A DNA stretch of 64,000 nt. Source: Azospirillum griseum (GTDB lineage Bacteria > Pseudomonadota > Alphaproteobacteria > Azospirillales > Azospirillaceae). How positions within the stretch are numbered: position 1 is the first letter of the stretch; the number at the start of each line of letters is the position of its first letter. Of this stretch, positions 16,214-25,918 are shown in pieces. The translations under genes and the position numbers were made by a program. The stretch covers positions 316,469 to 380,468 of the forward strand of contig NZ_RXMA01000002.1 of the NCBI RefSeq assembly GCF_003966125.1, given 5' to 3'. The notes beneath the pieces were generated by a model. The model was not told the origin of the DNA, made no database searches, and saw only the letters and a program-made list of their open reading frames with translations.

Positions 16214-17122
16214 ATGGGAAACGCAGACAGAGGGTGGGGCGTGCTGGATCTGACCTTGGCCGAACGGCGGGACGCCGAACGCGGCGTGGAAGTGAAAAAG
16301 GTCGCCGTCCATGGGGCGGCGACCGTCCGTTTCGAACACCGCCACGGCGAAACGCGGCTCGCCACCCTCTACCACCACGACCCGCTGCGGGTGCTGCTGC
16401 CCACGCCGCGCCGGGGCGATTTGCCGGTCGCCGTGCTCGCCACCACCTCCGGCGGGATGGTCGGCGGGGATCGGATGGACATCGACCTGTCGGTCGGGCC
16501 GGGCGCGCGGGCGCTGGTGACGACCCAGGCGGCGGAGAAGGTCTACCGCTCCACCGGAGCCGACTGCCGGATCGACACGCGCGTCGCCGTCGAACCCGGC
16601 GGGTGGTTGGAATGGCTGCCGCAGGAGGCCATCGTCTTCGAAGGCTCGCGCCTGCGCCGTCTGACCCGGCTGGAACTGTCCGGCGACGCCCGCCTGATCG
16701 CCGGGGAAATGCTGGTGTTCGGCCGCGCCGCCTTTGGCGAGACCGTCACCCACGGCCTGATCCGCGACGCGTGGGAGGTGACGCGCGACTCCCGTCTGGT
16801 CTGGGCCGACGCCCTGCATCTCGACGGCGCGGTGGAGGAGGCGTTGCAGCACCCGGCGGGCTTTGCCGGGGCGGCGGCCTGCGCCACCCTGCTCCACGCC
16901 GCCCCCGACGCCGCCGACCGGCTCGACGGCTTGCGGGCGCTGGCTGATAGCATGGAGTCGGACGCCCGCGTCGGGGCGACCGCTTTCGATGGTCTGCTGG
17001 TCATCCGGATTCTGGGTGGCGACGCCCGCGCCGTGCGCCGCGCCTACGCCACGCTGTGGTCCGGCCTGCGCGCGGCGGCGGCGGGCCTGCCGACCCGCCT
17101 GCCCCGCCTGTGGGAGGTGTGA
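16214..17122 (+). CDS. ureD: Urease accessory protein UreD
   Basis: UreD (UreH) binds apo-urease and, with UreF and UreG, channels nickel into its active site. The 302-residue protein shows the family landmarks: GGMVGGDRMDIDLSVGPGARALVTTQAAEKVYRS, then GGWLEWLPQEAIVFEGSRL and FGRAAFGE. Length is normal and the frame is intact. There is no Shine-Dalgarno sequence before ATG 16214. Normally ureD precedes ureABC; here the next gene is a convergent MFS carrier only 10 nt away, so the structural genes must be elsewhere or absent. Confidence 0.93.
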   Translation: MGNADRGWGVLDLTLAERRDAERGVEVKKVAVHGAATVRFEHRHGETRLATLYHHDPLRVLLPTPRRGDLPVAVLATTSGGMVGGDRMDIDLSVGPGARALVTTQAAEKVYRSTGADCRIDTRVAVEPGGWLEWLPQEAIVFEGSRLRRLTRLELSGDARLIAGEMLVFGRAAFGETVTHGLIRDAWEVTRDSRLVWADALHLDGAVEEALQHPAGFAGAAACATLLHAAPDAADRLDGLRALADSMESDARVGATAFDGLLVIRILGGDARAVRRAYATLWSGLRAAAAGLPTRLPRLWEV

Positions 17123-17132
17123 CGCTCCCGCC

Positions 17133-18404
17133 TCACTCTGCGGCTGGGGCCGCCGCCGGGGCCGGAACCGGGGCAGAGGATGGGGCGGAGGCCGCGCCCG
17201 GACGGCTCTTGCGGTCGTCGGGCAGCAGCAGACCGGCGGCAAAGGCCACCGCCGCCAGCAGCGACAGCCCGACATAGAGCATGGTGAAGTCGCCTGTGCG
17301 CTCATAGACCACGGCGACGAGCTGCACCGCCAGCGGCCCCGCGCCAAAGGACAGGATGTATTTCGCGCCAAAGGCCAAGCCGCGATGCTTGTCGGGCGTG
17401 TATTGCGCCAGCAGCATGTTTTCCGCCGGGATCTGGGTTTGCGAGGCGATCACGGTCAGCGCGGCGGCCACCACCAGCGGCAGCCCGCTCAACGCCGCCA
17501 CCGCCGCCATCATCGGCACCTGGACCAATTGGCACAGGATGTAGACGCGCTTGAGCGAATGGCGGTCGGCCAGCGCGCCGCCGATCATCTGCGGCAGGGC
17601 GGCGATCAGATAGACCGCCGTCACCAGCCCGCCGACCCCCAGCGTGCCGCCGCCCAGCAGATCGCCCAACCGGGCTTCGAACAGCTTGGGCAGCACCACT
17701 TGCATGGCGTTGAAGATCAGCCCGGCGCACACCATGGTCAGCGACAGCACGAAGAAGGTGCGCACCACATCCTGACGCGACGGGGCGGGCTGCGGTTTCA
17801 CGTCGGCGTGCCGGTCCTCGACCACGCCCAACGCCAGCAACGCCGCCAGCGCCACGCCCAGCACGACGCAGACGGCCCCCGGAACCAGGAAGGCGGCGCG
17901 CCAGCCGAACCATTGGGTCAGGCTGCCCGCGATGACGGCGGCGGTGGCGACGCCGAAGGTGCCGAACAGGCCGAGATAGCCCATGGATTTGCCCCGGTTG
18001 GCGGCGTTGGCCATCACCCAGGCCATGCCGACCGGGTGGTAGATCGACGCCCCCAGCCCCAGCACCGCCAGCGACCACATCAACGCCTGCGGCCCGTTGG
18101 ACAGCCCACAGGCCACCGCTCCACCGCCGGTCAGCAGGAAGAACACGGCCATCATGCCCGCCGAACTCCAGCGGTCGCCCAGCCACCCGGCCAGCGGCGC
18201 GCCCAGCCCGATCAGGAAGGCCCCGAAGGTCCACAGCCGGATCAGATCGTCGTAGGAAAGCTTCCATTCCCCTTCCAGCGCCAGCACCACGGTGAGGTAG
18301 AGCGCGGCGGTGATGTGCATCAGCGAATGGCCGACCCAGGCGAAGCCGACGGACAGGCGGGCCGACAGGGCGCTGGGCGGGGCCGCGCTGGGGGACATGC
18401 TCAT
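17133..18404 (-). CDS. MFS transporter
   Basis: The 423-residue protein has twelve predicted membrane helices. LAGWLGDRWSSAG is the MFS signature between helices 2 and 3, and SLAVLGLGASIYHPVGMAWV resembles the fosmidomycin-resistance (Fsr) subgroup, which has a similar HP-G motif. The C-terminus is an Ala/Pro-rich tail. Substrate unknown; efflux is likely. GGAGAGG precedes ATG 18404, which was preferred to a longer upstream start. It is convergent with ureD. Confidence 0.85.
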   Translation of the reverse strand: MSMSPSAAPPSALSARLSVGFAWVGHSLMHITAALYLTVVLALEGEWKLSYDDLIRLWTFGAFLIGLGAPLAGWLGDRWSSAGMMAVFFLLTGGGAVACGLSNGPQALMWSLAVLGLGASIYHPVGMAWVMANAANRGKSMGYLGLFGTFGVATAAVIAGSLTQWFGWRAAFLVPGAVCVVLGVALAALLALGVVEDRHADVKPQPAPSRQDVVRTFFVLSLTMVCAGLIFNAMQVVLPKLFEARLGDLLGGGTLGVGGLVTAVYLIAALPQMIGGALADRHSLKRVYILCQLVQVPMMAAVAALSGLPLVVAAALTVIASQTQIPAENMLLAQYTPDKHRGLAFGAKYILSFGAGPLAVQLVAVVYERTGDFTMLYVGLSLLAAVAFAAGLLLPDDRKSRPGAASAPSSAPVPAPAAAPAAE

Positions 18405-18538
18405 GGAAACCTCTCCGACCGGGGAACTGTTGCGGAGGCCAACCGCTTCGCCCGACGCTCGCACGGGTTGATGGGCCGGTCCAATGCCCGGCGGGTATGG
18501 CCGCTATGTGTCCATCGGTCGCAGGCGGGCGGCGAGTC

Positions 18539-18862
18539 TCACACCGGGGCCGCCGTCTCCGCCCGCAGCCAATCCAGATAGTCCGGGTTGCCCCGCCCCA
18601 GCGCGATTTCCACGACGCAAGGCGTGTCGTAGCTGTGCAGCGCCCGCACCCGGTCGACCAGCGCATCAAACAGAGCGCGCCGGGTCTTGACGATCAGGAC
18701 GGCCTCGGACGCCTCCTCCACCGCGCCCTGCCAGTGGTAGACGGAGGTGACGCCGTCGAGGATGTTGGCGCAGGCGGCCAGCCGTTCGGCCACCAGCGCG
18801 CGGGCCAGCCGCAGCGCCTCCTCCTTCGAACCGGCGGTGATGTAGGCGATGACCAGATCCAT
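18539..18862 (-). CDS. cutA: Divalent-cation tolerance protein CutA
   Basis: A 107-residue trimeric ferredoxin-like protein linked to copper tolerance in E. coli; its exact role is unsettled. Diagnostic segments are YITAGSKEEALRLARALVAERLAACANIL, SVYHWQGAVEEASEAVLIVKT, and HSYDTPCVVEIALGRGNPDYLDWL. ATG 18862 gives the normal family length; the frame extends further upstream without homology. It diverges from the 101-residue gene at 18981. Confidence 0.95.
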   Translation of the reverse strand: MDLVIAYITAGSKEEALRLARALVAERLAACANILDGVTSVYHWQGAVEEASEAVLIVKTRRALFDALVDRVRALHSYDTPCVVEIALGRGNPDYLDWLRAETAAPV

Positions 18863-18896
18863 GGGCGGGGGTGTCCTTTTCGGTGCGCGGGAAACG

Positions 18897-18915
18897 GCTT
18901 TCGCGTAGGATGCGC
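18897..18915 (+). promoter_or_regulatory. Promoter-like element shared with fabI
   Basis: GCTTTCGCGTAGGATGCGC matches the fabI promoter region (53986-54004) in 18 of 19 positions and contains the same TAGGAT hexamer. It lies 65 nt before the next rightward gene; no good -35 is seen here. Confidence 0.35.
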
Positions 18916-18980
18916 GCAACGCCGCGCTTGGCAAGCCCGCCGCGCGTGGCCCTGTTTTCTGTCCGCAGCTTGAGGCGATC

Positions 18981-19286
18981 ATGGCCGTGTCGCGCCGTTC
19001 CGGTTCCCGCCGCTCCCCCAGCGATGTTCAGGCGGCGTGGCTGCGTCGCGGCCTGGACCAGCCGGGCGGCAAGCTGCCGCTGTTCGACGAGCGCGGCCAG
19101 CGGTTGAAAAAGGCGACGGTGGACGCCTGCCTGAAGGCTGGGTGGGCCGAACGCTGGTTCCACAACCCCCTGAAGCCCGATTGGCTGGTATGCCGCCTGA
19201 CCGACGCCGGACGCGACGCCCTGACCGCCCCCACCCCGGCGGCGAATGAGACCGAAGACGACGCCCGCCAGGGTGCCCTGATCTAA
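18981..19286 (+). CDS. Conserved hypothetical protein (101 aa)
   Basis: The small basic cytosolic protein has DVQAAWLRRGLDQPGGKLPLFDERGQRL followed by VDACLKAGWAERWFHNPLKPDWLVCRLTDAGRDAL. The second half resembles a winged-helix hairpin (LTDAGRDAL is a typical end of MarR-like or restriction-associated wHTH domains), so DNA binding is possible but not shown. GAGG precedes the ATG. The gene ends 35 nt before a strong terminator hairpin. I cannot assign a function. Confidence 0.7.
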   Translation: MAVSRRSGSRRSPSDVQAAWLRRGLDQPGGKLPLFDERGQRLKKATVDACLKAGWAERWFHNPLKPDWLVCRLTDAGRDALTAPTPAANETEDDARQGALI

Positions 19287-19321
19287 CCGCCCCGGATCGA
19301 CCCCCTCCCGTCTCCAGACAC

Positions 19322-19357
19322 ACGAAAGCCCCGGCGATCGCTCGCCGGGGCTTTCGT
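19322..19357. terminator. Strong intrinsic terminator
   Basis: A perfect 16-bp stem (ACGAAAGCCCCGGCGA and its complement) closes a 4-nt loop, downstream of the gene ending at 19286 and facing the convergent DUF1127 gene. Confidence 0.85.
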
Positions 19358-19464
19358 ATGCCCGCATGGTGCCTTTGGGTGTGGGCGGCCCGTCTTCTGC
19401 TGGCGTCATCCGGTTGGGGCGAGGAACCGCCCGAACCGGATGACCGCGACCCGACGCCCCGACA

Positions 19465-19683
19465 TCAGCCGATGCGGCCGTGACGGACGGCGTTGTGGAT
19501 CTCCCCACGGGTCAGGCCAATGTCGGCCAGTTCGACATCCGACATGTGGGTCAGTTCGTATTCCGCACGATAAAGATCAGCGCGGTTCTTGAACCAATCA
19601 ACGACCCGCTGAAAGAACGACGGGCGGTTTGTTTCCGCGCCAAACAATGCGTCGTTGGCAGAATTCAAAGAAGAAAAGCTCAT
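19465..19683 (-). CDS. DUF1127 (YjiS-like) small protein
   Basis: The 72-residue protein ends with the DUF1127 signature RAEYELTHMSDVELADIGLTRGEIHNAVRHG, preceded by a basic aromatic segment (FFQRVVDWFKNRADLYR). In other alphaproteobacteria such proteins bind RNA or act in stress and carbon-utilisation responses. AGGAG lies directly upstream of ATG 19683; the frame continues further but without domain content. The 265-nt region upstream holds an AT-rich TATAAA element at 19723-19728 and the glpX terminator. Confidence 0.9.
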   Translation of the reverse strand: MSFSSLNSANDALFGAETNRPSFFQRVVDWFKNRADLYRAEYELTHMSDVELADIGLTRGEIHNAVRHGRIG

Positions 19684-19848
19684 CGTCAACTCCTGTGGTG
19701 TGACCTCGTTGCTGACGAATACTTTATATGCTGCATGTGCGAAATCAATATGCCGGGCGATGCGCTCTTGCGGCGGCAGACCTGCACCGATTCGATGGAA
19801 GGAACGCAGACGAACGATTCCACCCGGAACCCACCCGTTCGCGGACAC

Positions 19849-19884
19849 AAAAAAAGCGCGTGACCGAAGCCGCGCGCTGTTTTT
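19849..19884 (-). terminator. Terminator of glpX
   Basis: On the minus strand an AGCGCG...CGCGCT hairpin is followed by a run of seven T, about 65 nt after the glpX stop. A-tracts on the other side make it partly bidirectional. Confidence 0.75.
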
Positions 19885-19948
19885 GTTCGGAAATCCCGCA
19901 ATCAGAGGCCCCGCCATCGCAGGCGGGACCGTGACCGGGGCAAACCGC

Positions 19949-20944
19949 TCACTTCACCGTCGATTTGCGGTGCAGATTGTGGTGTGCCTCGATGTAGCGC
20001 ACGGTCCCCGACTTCGACCGCATGATGACGGAGTGGGTGTAGGCCCCACCCGGCACCCGACGCACGCCCTTCAGCATCGCGCCGTCGGTCACACCGGTGG
20101 CGGCGAACATGACGTTGCCGCGCGCCAGTTCAGTCAGGCTGTATTTCTTGTTCAGATCGGTCACGCCCCACTTGGCGGCGCGGGCCTTTTCGTCGTCGTT
20201 GCGGAACAGCAGACGGCCTTGGAACTGCCCACCGATGCAGCGGAGCGCGGCGGCGGCCAGGACGCCTTCCGGCGCGCCGCCGGAGCCGACATACATGTCC
20301 ACGCCGGTGTGTTCCTGGCTGGTGGCGATCACGCCCGACACGTCGCCGTCGTTGATCAGCATGATGCGCGCCCCGGCCTCACGCACGCGGGCGATCAGCT
20401 CGGCGTGGCGCGGGCGGTTCAGGATGCAGACCAGCAGCTCTTCAACCTCGGCCCCCTTGGCCTTGGCCAGCGCCTTCAGGTTGTTGGCCGGGGTTTCGTC
20501 GAGATCGACGAGATTGTCCGGCAGACCGGCCCCGACGGCGATCTTGTCCATGTAGACGTCGGGGGCGTTCAGGAAGCCGCCCTCTTCGGCCATGGCGATG
20601 ACGGCCAGCGAGTTCGGGCCGCCGGTGGCGCAGATGGTGGTCCCTTCCAGCGGATCGAGCGCGATGTCCACCTTCGGCCCGGTGCCGATGCCGGCCCCGA
20701 CCTTTTCACCGATGTAGAGCATCGGGGCTTCGTCACGCTCGCCCTCGCCGATCACGACGGTCCCGTCGATGTACAGCGTGTTCAGCGCCTGGCGCATGGC
20801 GTCGACGGCGGCCTGGTCGGCCAGCTTCTCGTCGCCACGCCCCATCAGCAGCGAGGCGGACAGAGCCGCCGCCTCGGTGACGCGGACGGCTTCAAGCGCC
20901 AGATTCCGGTCCATGTTGGACAGGTCAACTTGCTGCGTAGACAT
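19949..20944 (-). CDS. glpX: Fructose-1,6-bisphosphatase, class II
   Basis: Hydrolyses fructose-1,6-bisphosphate to fructose-6-phosphate in gluconeogenesis; metal-dependent and cytosolic. The 331-residue protein begins DRNLALEAVRVTEAAALSAS and has GDEKLADQAAVDAMR, the metal site IGEGERDEAPMLYIGE, and DPLEGTT (Asp/Glu/Thr of the Li-sensitive phosphatase fold). GGGGGG precedes the ATG. It is third in the aminotransferase-hom-glpX block, a common alphaproteobacterial order; recJ, often next, is not here. Confidence 0.97.
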   Translation of the reverse strand: MSTQQVDLSNMDRNLALEAVRVTEAAALSASLLMGRGDEKLADQAAVDAMRQALNTLYIDGTVVIGEGERDEAPMLYIGEKVGAGIGTGPKVDIALDPLEGTTICATGGPNSLAVIAMAEEGGFLNAPDVYMDKIAVGAGLPDNLVDLDETPANNLKALAKAKGAEVEELLVCILNRPRHAELIARVREAGARIMLINDGDVSGVIATSQEHTGVDMYVGSGGAPEGVLAAAALRCIGGQFQGRLLFRNDDEKARAAKWGVTDLNKKYSLTELARGNVMFAATGVTDGAMLKGVRRVPGGAYTHSVIMRSKSGTVRYIEAHHNLHRKSTVK

Positions 20945-20999
20945 GGTGTTGTTCCCCCCGACTCTTCGGTCGTCTTTCAGGCGGTCATAAAAAACAGGT

Positions 21000-22307
21000 T
21001 CAGAACTGCTCGATGCGGATCATGCGCGGCGCTTCCACCACGCAATCCAGCGCGCCGATGGTCGCCAGCGCCCGTTGCATCGCGGCTTCCTCGGTGTCGT
21101 GGGTGGTCAGCACCACCGGCACGGCCTCACCGGGCGAATGGCCGCGCTGGAGGAACTGCTCCATCGACACGTTTTGATCGCGCATGGCCGCCGCGATGTC
21201 AGCGATGACGCCGGGGCGGTCCAGAACCATCAGGCGGACATAGTAGGAGCCGCGCCGTGATTCCATCGGCGACGGGGTGGCCGCGCCCAACTGGTCGGCC
21301 GGAACGCCAAAGGTCGGGGTGGAACGACCGCGCGCGATGTCGATCAGATCGGCCACCACCGCCGACGCCGTCGGCCCGGCCCCGGCCCCACGGCCGACGA
21401 ACAGCACGCGGTCGGCGAAATCGGCCTGGGCGACCACGGCGTTGAACACGCCGTCCACCGCCGCGATGGGCGCGGATTTCGGCACCATGCAGGGGTGGAC
21501 GCGCTGTTCCACACCGGTGTCGGTGCGGCGCGCGATGCCCAGAAGCTTCACGCAGAAGCCCAACTGGTCGGCGTAATCGAAATCGATGGCCCCGACCTGC
21601 CGGATCCCCTCGATGTGGACGGAGGCGAAATCGACCGGCGTGCCGAAGGCGACGGAGGCCAGCACCGCCAGCTTGTGGGCGGCGTCGATGCCGTCCACGT
21701 CAAAGGTCGGATCGGCCTCGGCGTAGCCCAACGCCTGGGCGTCGGCCAGCACATCGGCGAAATCGCGGCCCGTCGTCCGCATTTCGGTCAGGATGTAGTT
21801 GCAGGTGCCGTTCAGGATGCCGTGGATTTCCGACACGCGGTTCCCGGCCAGCCCCTCGCGCAGCCCTTTGATGATCGGGATGCCACCGGCGACCGCCGCT
21901 TCGAACGCCACGGTCAGGCCCTTGGCCTCGGCCTTGCGGGCGATGTCGGTGCCGTGCACGGCCAGCAGCGCCTTGTTGGCGGTGACGACGTGCTTGCCGG
22001 TTTCGATGGCGGTGGCGACCGTGTCGCGGGCCGGGCCTTCGGACCCGCCGATCAGCTCGACCACCAGATCGACGGCGGGATCGGCGGCCATCGCCACCGG
22101 ATCCTCGTACCAGCGCACCGCCGACAGATCAATGCCACGGTCCTTGCCCTTCGACCGGGCGCTGACGGCCACCACATTGATCCGGCGGCCACAGCGCTGC
22201 TCGATCAGGTCGGCCTGCGCCTGCAAAAGCTTCAGCACCCCGGCCCCGACCGTGCCCAGACCGGCGACCGCGATGTTCAGGGGGGCGGCTTTTTGGTCTT
22301 TGGACAT
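21000..22307 (-). CDS. hom: Homoserine dehydrogenase
   Basis: Reduces aspartate semialdehyde to homoserine for threonine and methionine synthesis. The 435-residue, monofunctional type has an N-terminal NAD(P) site (VAGLGTVGAGVL), HVVTANKALLAVHG, the catalytic ILNGTCNYILTEM, and EADPTFDVDGIDAAHKLAVLASVAFG. A C-terminal ACT domain (YYVRLMVLDRPGVIADIAAAM) predicts feedback inhibition by threonine. Its ATG overlaps the aminotransferase TGA by one base. Confidence 0.97.
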   Translation of the reverse strand: MSKDQKAAPLNIAVAGLGTVGAGVLKLLQAQADLIEQRCGRRINVVAVSARSKGKDRGIDLSAVRWYEDPVAMAADPAVDLVVELIGGSEGPARDTVATAIETGKHVVTANKALLAVHGTDIARKAEAKGLTVAFEAAVAGGIPIIKGLREGLAGNRVSEIHGILNGTCNYILTEMRTTGRDFADVLADAQALGYAEADPTFDVDGIDAAHKLAVLASVAFGTPVDFASVHIEGIRQVGAIDFDYADQLGFCVKLLGIARRTDTGVEQRVHPCMVPKSAPIAAVDGVFNAVVAQADFADRVLFVGRGAGAGPTASAVVADLIDIARGRSTPTFGVPADQLGAATPSPMESRRGSYYVRLMVLDRPGVIADIAAAMRDQNVSMEQFLQRGHSPGEAVPVVLTTHDTEEAAMQRALATIGALDCVVEAPRMIRIEQF

Positions 22308-23578
22308 CAGACTTTCGCTTTCTCGGATTCCAGGAGGGCGGCGCGCACCGCCGGGTCTTGGCTGGCGGCGGCGACACCGGCGTTGGAGCGGAAGAACTCC
22401 TTGATGTTGCGGGTGGCCTGGCGGATGCGGTGGACGTTCTCGACCATCGCCAAGCGCACATGGCTGTCGCCATACTCACCAAAGCCGATGCCGGGGGCGA
22501 CGGCGACCTCCGCCTCCTGCAACAGCAGCTTGGCGAATTCCAGCGAGCCGAGATGGGCGAATTGCGGCGGGATCGGCGCCCAGGCGAACATGGAGGCCGA
22601 CGGCGTCGGCACCTCCCACCCGGCGGCGGCCAGCCCCTCGATCATCACATCGCGGCGCTGCTTGTACATGTCGCGCACCTGCTGGACGCAGTCCTGCGGG
22701 CCATTGAGCGCGGCGGTGGCCGCCACCTGGATCGGGGTGAAGGCCCCGTAATCGAGGTAGGACTTGATGCGCGCCAGCGCGGTGATCAGCTTCTTGTTGC
22801 CGGTGGCAAAGCCGATGCGCCAGCCCGCCATCGAATAGGTCTTCGACATCGAGGTGAATTCCACCGCGATCTCGCGCGCCTCCGGGATTTCCAGGATGGA
22901 GGGCGGCGGGTTGCCGTCAAAGAAGATCTCGGCGTAGGCCAGATCGGAGAGGATGTAGATGCCTTCCTTGCGGCAGAACTCCACGATCGGGCGGTAGAAA
23001 TCCAGCCCCACCACCTCGGCGGTCGGGTTGGACGGGTAGTTCAGCACCAGCGCCAGCGGCTTGGGCACGCTGTGGCGCACGGCGCGGACCAGCGTGTTCA
23101 TGAAGCTGTCGATGTCGGTCAACGCACCGTTCTGCCCAACCGGCAGATGGCAGACCGACGCCCCGGCCAGGATGAAGCCGAAGGGATGGATCGGGTAGCT
23201 GGGGTTCGGCACCAGGATCACGTCGCCGGGGCTGGTGATCGCCTGGGCCAGATTGGCCAGACCCTCTTTCGACCCGATGGTGACGATGGTCTCGGTCTCG
23301 GGATCGATGTCCACGTTGAAGCGGCGCTTGTAATAGGCCGCGTGCGCCTTGCGCAGACCGGGGATCCCGCGCGAATTCGAGTAGCGGTGCGTCTTGGGGT
23401 CGCGCACGGCCTCGACCAGCTTGTCGACGATGTGCTGCGGGGTCGCCTGATCGGGGTTGCCCATGCCAAGGTCGATGATGTCAGCGCCATTAGCTCGGGC
23501 GCGTGCCTTCATGGCGTTCACTTCCGCGAACACATACGGGGGCAGGCGCTTGATGCGATGGAATTCTGTGTTGGACAT
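22307..23578 (-). CDS. Class I aminotransferase (AlaC / LL-diaminopimelate aminotransferase-like)
   Basis: The 423-residue fold-type I PLP enzyme. The PLP lysine is in SMSKTYSMAGWRIGF; other landmarks are DLGMGNPDQATP, HRYSNSRGIPGLRKAHA and LNYPSNPTAEVV. This subgroup is variously annotated as LL-DAP aminotransferase or as the glutamate-pyruvate transaminase AlaC; close alphaproteobacterial relatives sit before hom as here. I cannot separate the two activities from sequence. It starts the leftward operon with hom and glpX. A divergent 264-nt gap separates it from the chemoreceptor gene. Confidence 0.88.
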   Translation of the reverse strand: MSNTEFHRIKRLPPYVFAEVNAMKARARANGADIIDLGMGNPDQATPQHIVDKLVEAVRDPKTHRYSNSRGIPGLRKAHAAYYKRRFNVDIDPETETIVTIGSKEGLANLAQAITSPGDVILVPNPSYPIHPFGFILAGASVCHLPVGQNGALTDIDSFMNTLVRAVRHSVPKPLALVLNYPSNPTAEVVGLDFYRPIVEFCRKEGIYILSDLAYAEIFFDGNPPPSILEIPEAREIAVEFTSMSKTYSMAGWRIGFATGNKKLITALARIKSYLDYGAFTPIQVAATAALNGPQDCVQQVRDMYKQRRDVMIEGLAAAGWEVPTPSASMFAWAPIPPQFAHLGSLEFAKLLLQEAEVAVAPGIGFGEYGDSHVRLAMVENVHRIRQATRNIKEFFRSNAGVAAASQDPAVRAALLESEKAKV

Positions 23579-23842
23579 GGGACGCTCCGGAAAACCAGGC
23601 CGGTCACGCCATCAACCCTATGAATCCTGCGGACCGGGACCCATCTTCTACCGTCCCATCGCCCGGGATGCGAGGCAAATTTCGCCCCACCCGCCCCGGC
23701 CCCGCCAATCGAATTCATCCTTTTGGACGATGCGCATCATCCATTCAGCCGGGATTATGGTTATTCCGTATTGAAAAAGATCGCGTTCCCGGTACCAATC
23801 GGTCCCGATGGATCGGTGATGTGTCGATGAGGGAGCACGATT

Positions 23843-25918
23843 ATGTCGGCGTTGGGACATTGGGCGGACCGCCGGTTCGGCAACATCCGCGTCACCCGCA
23901 AGCTGGCGCTGGCGTTGTCGATCCCGTTGGCCGGGGTGGTTCTGCTGTCGTCCTTCTCGGTCTGGCAGCAGCGGGCGATCAGCCGCGACGCGCAGGATCT
24001 GCAACGCGTCGCCAGCCTGTCCATCGCCATGACCGACCTTGTGCATGATCTGCAAAAGGAACGCGGCTCCTCCTCCATCTATCTCGGCGGCAACAAGACC
24101 GAGCCGGACCGCGCCCGCATGGACACGATCCGGGGCGGCACCGACAGCCGGATGGCGGCGCTGCGCCCGCAATTCGACGCCGCCGCCATCGAAAACCCAC
24201 GCCTGCGCGCGGCGATGGACGGGGCCAAGGCCGCCCTGCCCCGCCTGATGGAGCTGCGCACCGCCGTCAACGGCGGCTCGCTCGCCCCGCTGGAGGTGGT
24301 GAAGGGCTACACCGGGTTGATCCGCACCCTGCTGGACGCCGCAGCGCTCGCCCCGATCATCTCCACCCACCCCGACCAGATCCTCGCCGCCAACGCCCTG
24401 TTCGCGGTGTCGGAGGCCAAGGAGCGGCTGGGCCAACAGCGCGCCGTCGGCGGCGGGGCCTTCCGCAAGGACCGTTTCCCCAATGACGCGCATGAACGCT
24501 TCGTCGAGCTGACCGGCGAGTACCGCGCCTTGCTCAACGGCCTGAAAACCAAGCTGACGCCCGAACAGGCCGCCTTCTTCGACCGCACCGTCACCGGCCC
24601 GGCGGTGGCGGAGGTGGAGCGGATGCGCAAGATCGGCACCGCCTCGGCCTATGGCGCGGGCAACCAGGGGGTGGACGCCGGGGTCTGGTTCGACACCATC
24701 ACCGTCAACATCGACCTGTTGAAGACGGTGGAAAACCGGCTGGCCGGGGATCTGCTGGCGCTGGCCCGCCAGGACGCCGACAGCGCCGCCGCCCGCCTGA
24801 TCGGGCTGGGGGTTGGGCTAGCGCTGCTGGTGGCGCTGATGGTCGCGGTGGCGCTGCTGGTCGCCCGCAACATCACCCGCCCAATCCACCGCCTGGAGTC
24901 CGCCATGACCCGGATGCAGGCCGGGGAGCGCGATTTCACCATCGACGGCACCGACCGGCGCGACGAGCTGGGGACCATGGCCGCCAGCCTCGACGCCTTC
25001 CGCCAATCGCTGGCCCGCGCCGACCGGCTGGCCGCCGAACAGACCCGCGCGCACGAGGAGCGTTTGCGCCACGCCGAACGGGTGGAGGCGCTCGTCACCG
25101 CCTTCGACAGCCGGGTCGATGGTGTGACCGCCCAATTGGCGACGGCGGCGGGCGGGCTGCGCAGCAACGCCGACCGCATGAACCAGATCGCCCAGGACAC
25201 CGAACAGCATGTGCTGTCAGTCGCCCAGGCGTCCGAACACGCGTCGAGCAACGTCCAGGCGGTGGCGGCGGCGTCGGAGGAGTTGACCGCCTCCATCTCC
25301 GAAATCGGGCGGCAGATGACCGGATCGACCGCCATGGCCGAACAAGCGGTGGCCGACGTGCGAAAGGCGTCGGGCATCATCGCCCATCTGAACGACGCCG
25401 CCCGTCAGGTTGGCGAGATCGTCGGCCTGATCCAATCCATCGCCGGACAAACCAATCTGCTGGCCCTGAACGCCACCATCGAAGCCGCCCGCGCGGGCGA
25501 AGCCGGCAAGGGATTCGCCGTGGTGGCGAGCGAGGTCAAGGCGCTGGCCAACCAGACCGCCAAGGCGACCGAGGACATCACCGACAAGGTGTCGGAAATC
25601 CAGGCGGCGACCACCGAAACCGTGGCGGCGATCACCGACATCGGCCAAGTGGTGGGCCGGATCGAGGAAAACATCTCCGCCGTCGCCGCCGCCGTGGAGG
25701 AACAGAACGCCGCCACCGCCGAAATCGGCCGCAACGCCCAACAAGCCGCCCAAGGCACCGACGCCGTGTCCCACAGCTCCAGCGCCGTCGGCGCCCAAGC
25801 CATCCAAACCGGCGACATGGCCCGCGAAGTCCTGACCATGGCCGACGGGCTGAAGCAGCACGCGGATGGGCTACGGCAGGACGTGACCCGGTTCATTGCG
25901 GATATTCGGGGGGCGTGA
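23843..25918 (+). CDS. Methyl-accepting chemotaxis protein with NIT sensor domain
   Basis: The 691-residue transmembrane chemoreceptor. TM1 lies near residues 20-42. A long all-helical periplasmic region follows, with [18 protein letters not shown], the ligand-helix motif of the nitrate/nitrite-sensing NIT domain. TM2 is [22 protein letters not shown], then a HAMP domain ([20 protein letters not shown]). The cytoplasmic signalling hairpin carries the conserved [20 protein letters not shown] tip. A role in taxis to nitrate or nitrite is inferred from the domain. No CheB/CheR-binding pentapeptide is visible at the C-terminus. The last 26 nt overlap the convergent gene at 25893. Confidence 0.93.
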   Translation: MSALGHWADRRFGNIRVTRKLALALSIPLAGVVLLSSFSVWQQRAISRDAQDLQRVASLSIAMTDLVHDLQKERGSSSIYLGGNKTEPDRARMDTIRGGTDSRMAALRPQFDAAAIENPRLRAAMDGAKAALPRLMELRTAVNGGSLAPLEVVKGYTGLIRTLLDAAALAPIISTHPDQILAANALFAVSEAKERLGQQRAVGGGAFRKDRFPNDAHERFVELTGEYRALLNGLKTKLTPEQAAFFDRTVTGPAVAEVERMRKIGTASAYGAGNQGVDAGVWFDTITVNIDLLKTVENRLAGDLLALARQDADSAAARLIGLGVGLALLVALMVAVALLVARNITRPIHRLESAMTRMQAGERDFTIDGTDRRDELGTMAASLDAFRQSLARADRLAAEQTRAHEERLRHAERVEALVTAFDSRVDGVTAQLATAAGGLRSNADRMNQIAQDTEQHVLSVAQASEHASSNVQAVAAASEELTASISEIGRQMTGSTAMAEQAVADVRKASGIIAHLNDAARQVGEIVGLIQSIAGQTNLLALNATIEAARAGEAGKGFAVVASEVKALANQTAKATEDITDKVSEIQAATTETVAAITDIGQVVGRIEENISAVAAAVEEQNAATAEIGRNAQQAAQGTDAVSHSSSAVGAQAIQTGDMAREVLTMADGLKQHADGLRQDVTRFIADIRGA

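Noticed and set aside
19465..19917. 150-codon version of the DUF1127 gene with a long N-terminal extension.
   Set aside because: ATG 19683 has an adjacent AGGAG and gives the normal family length; the extension crosses the glpX terminator.
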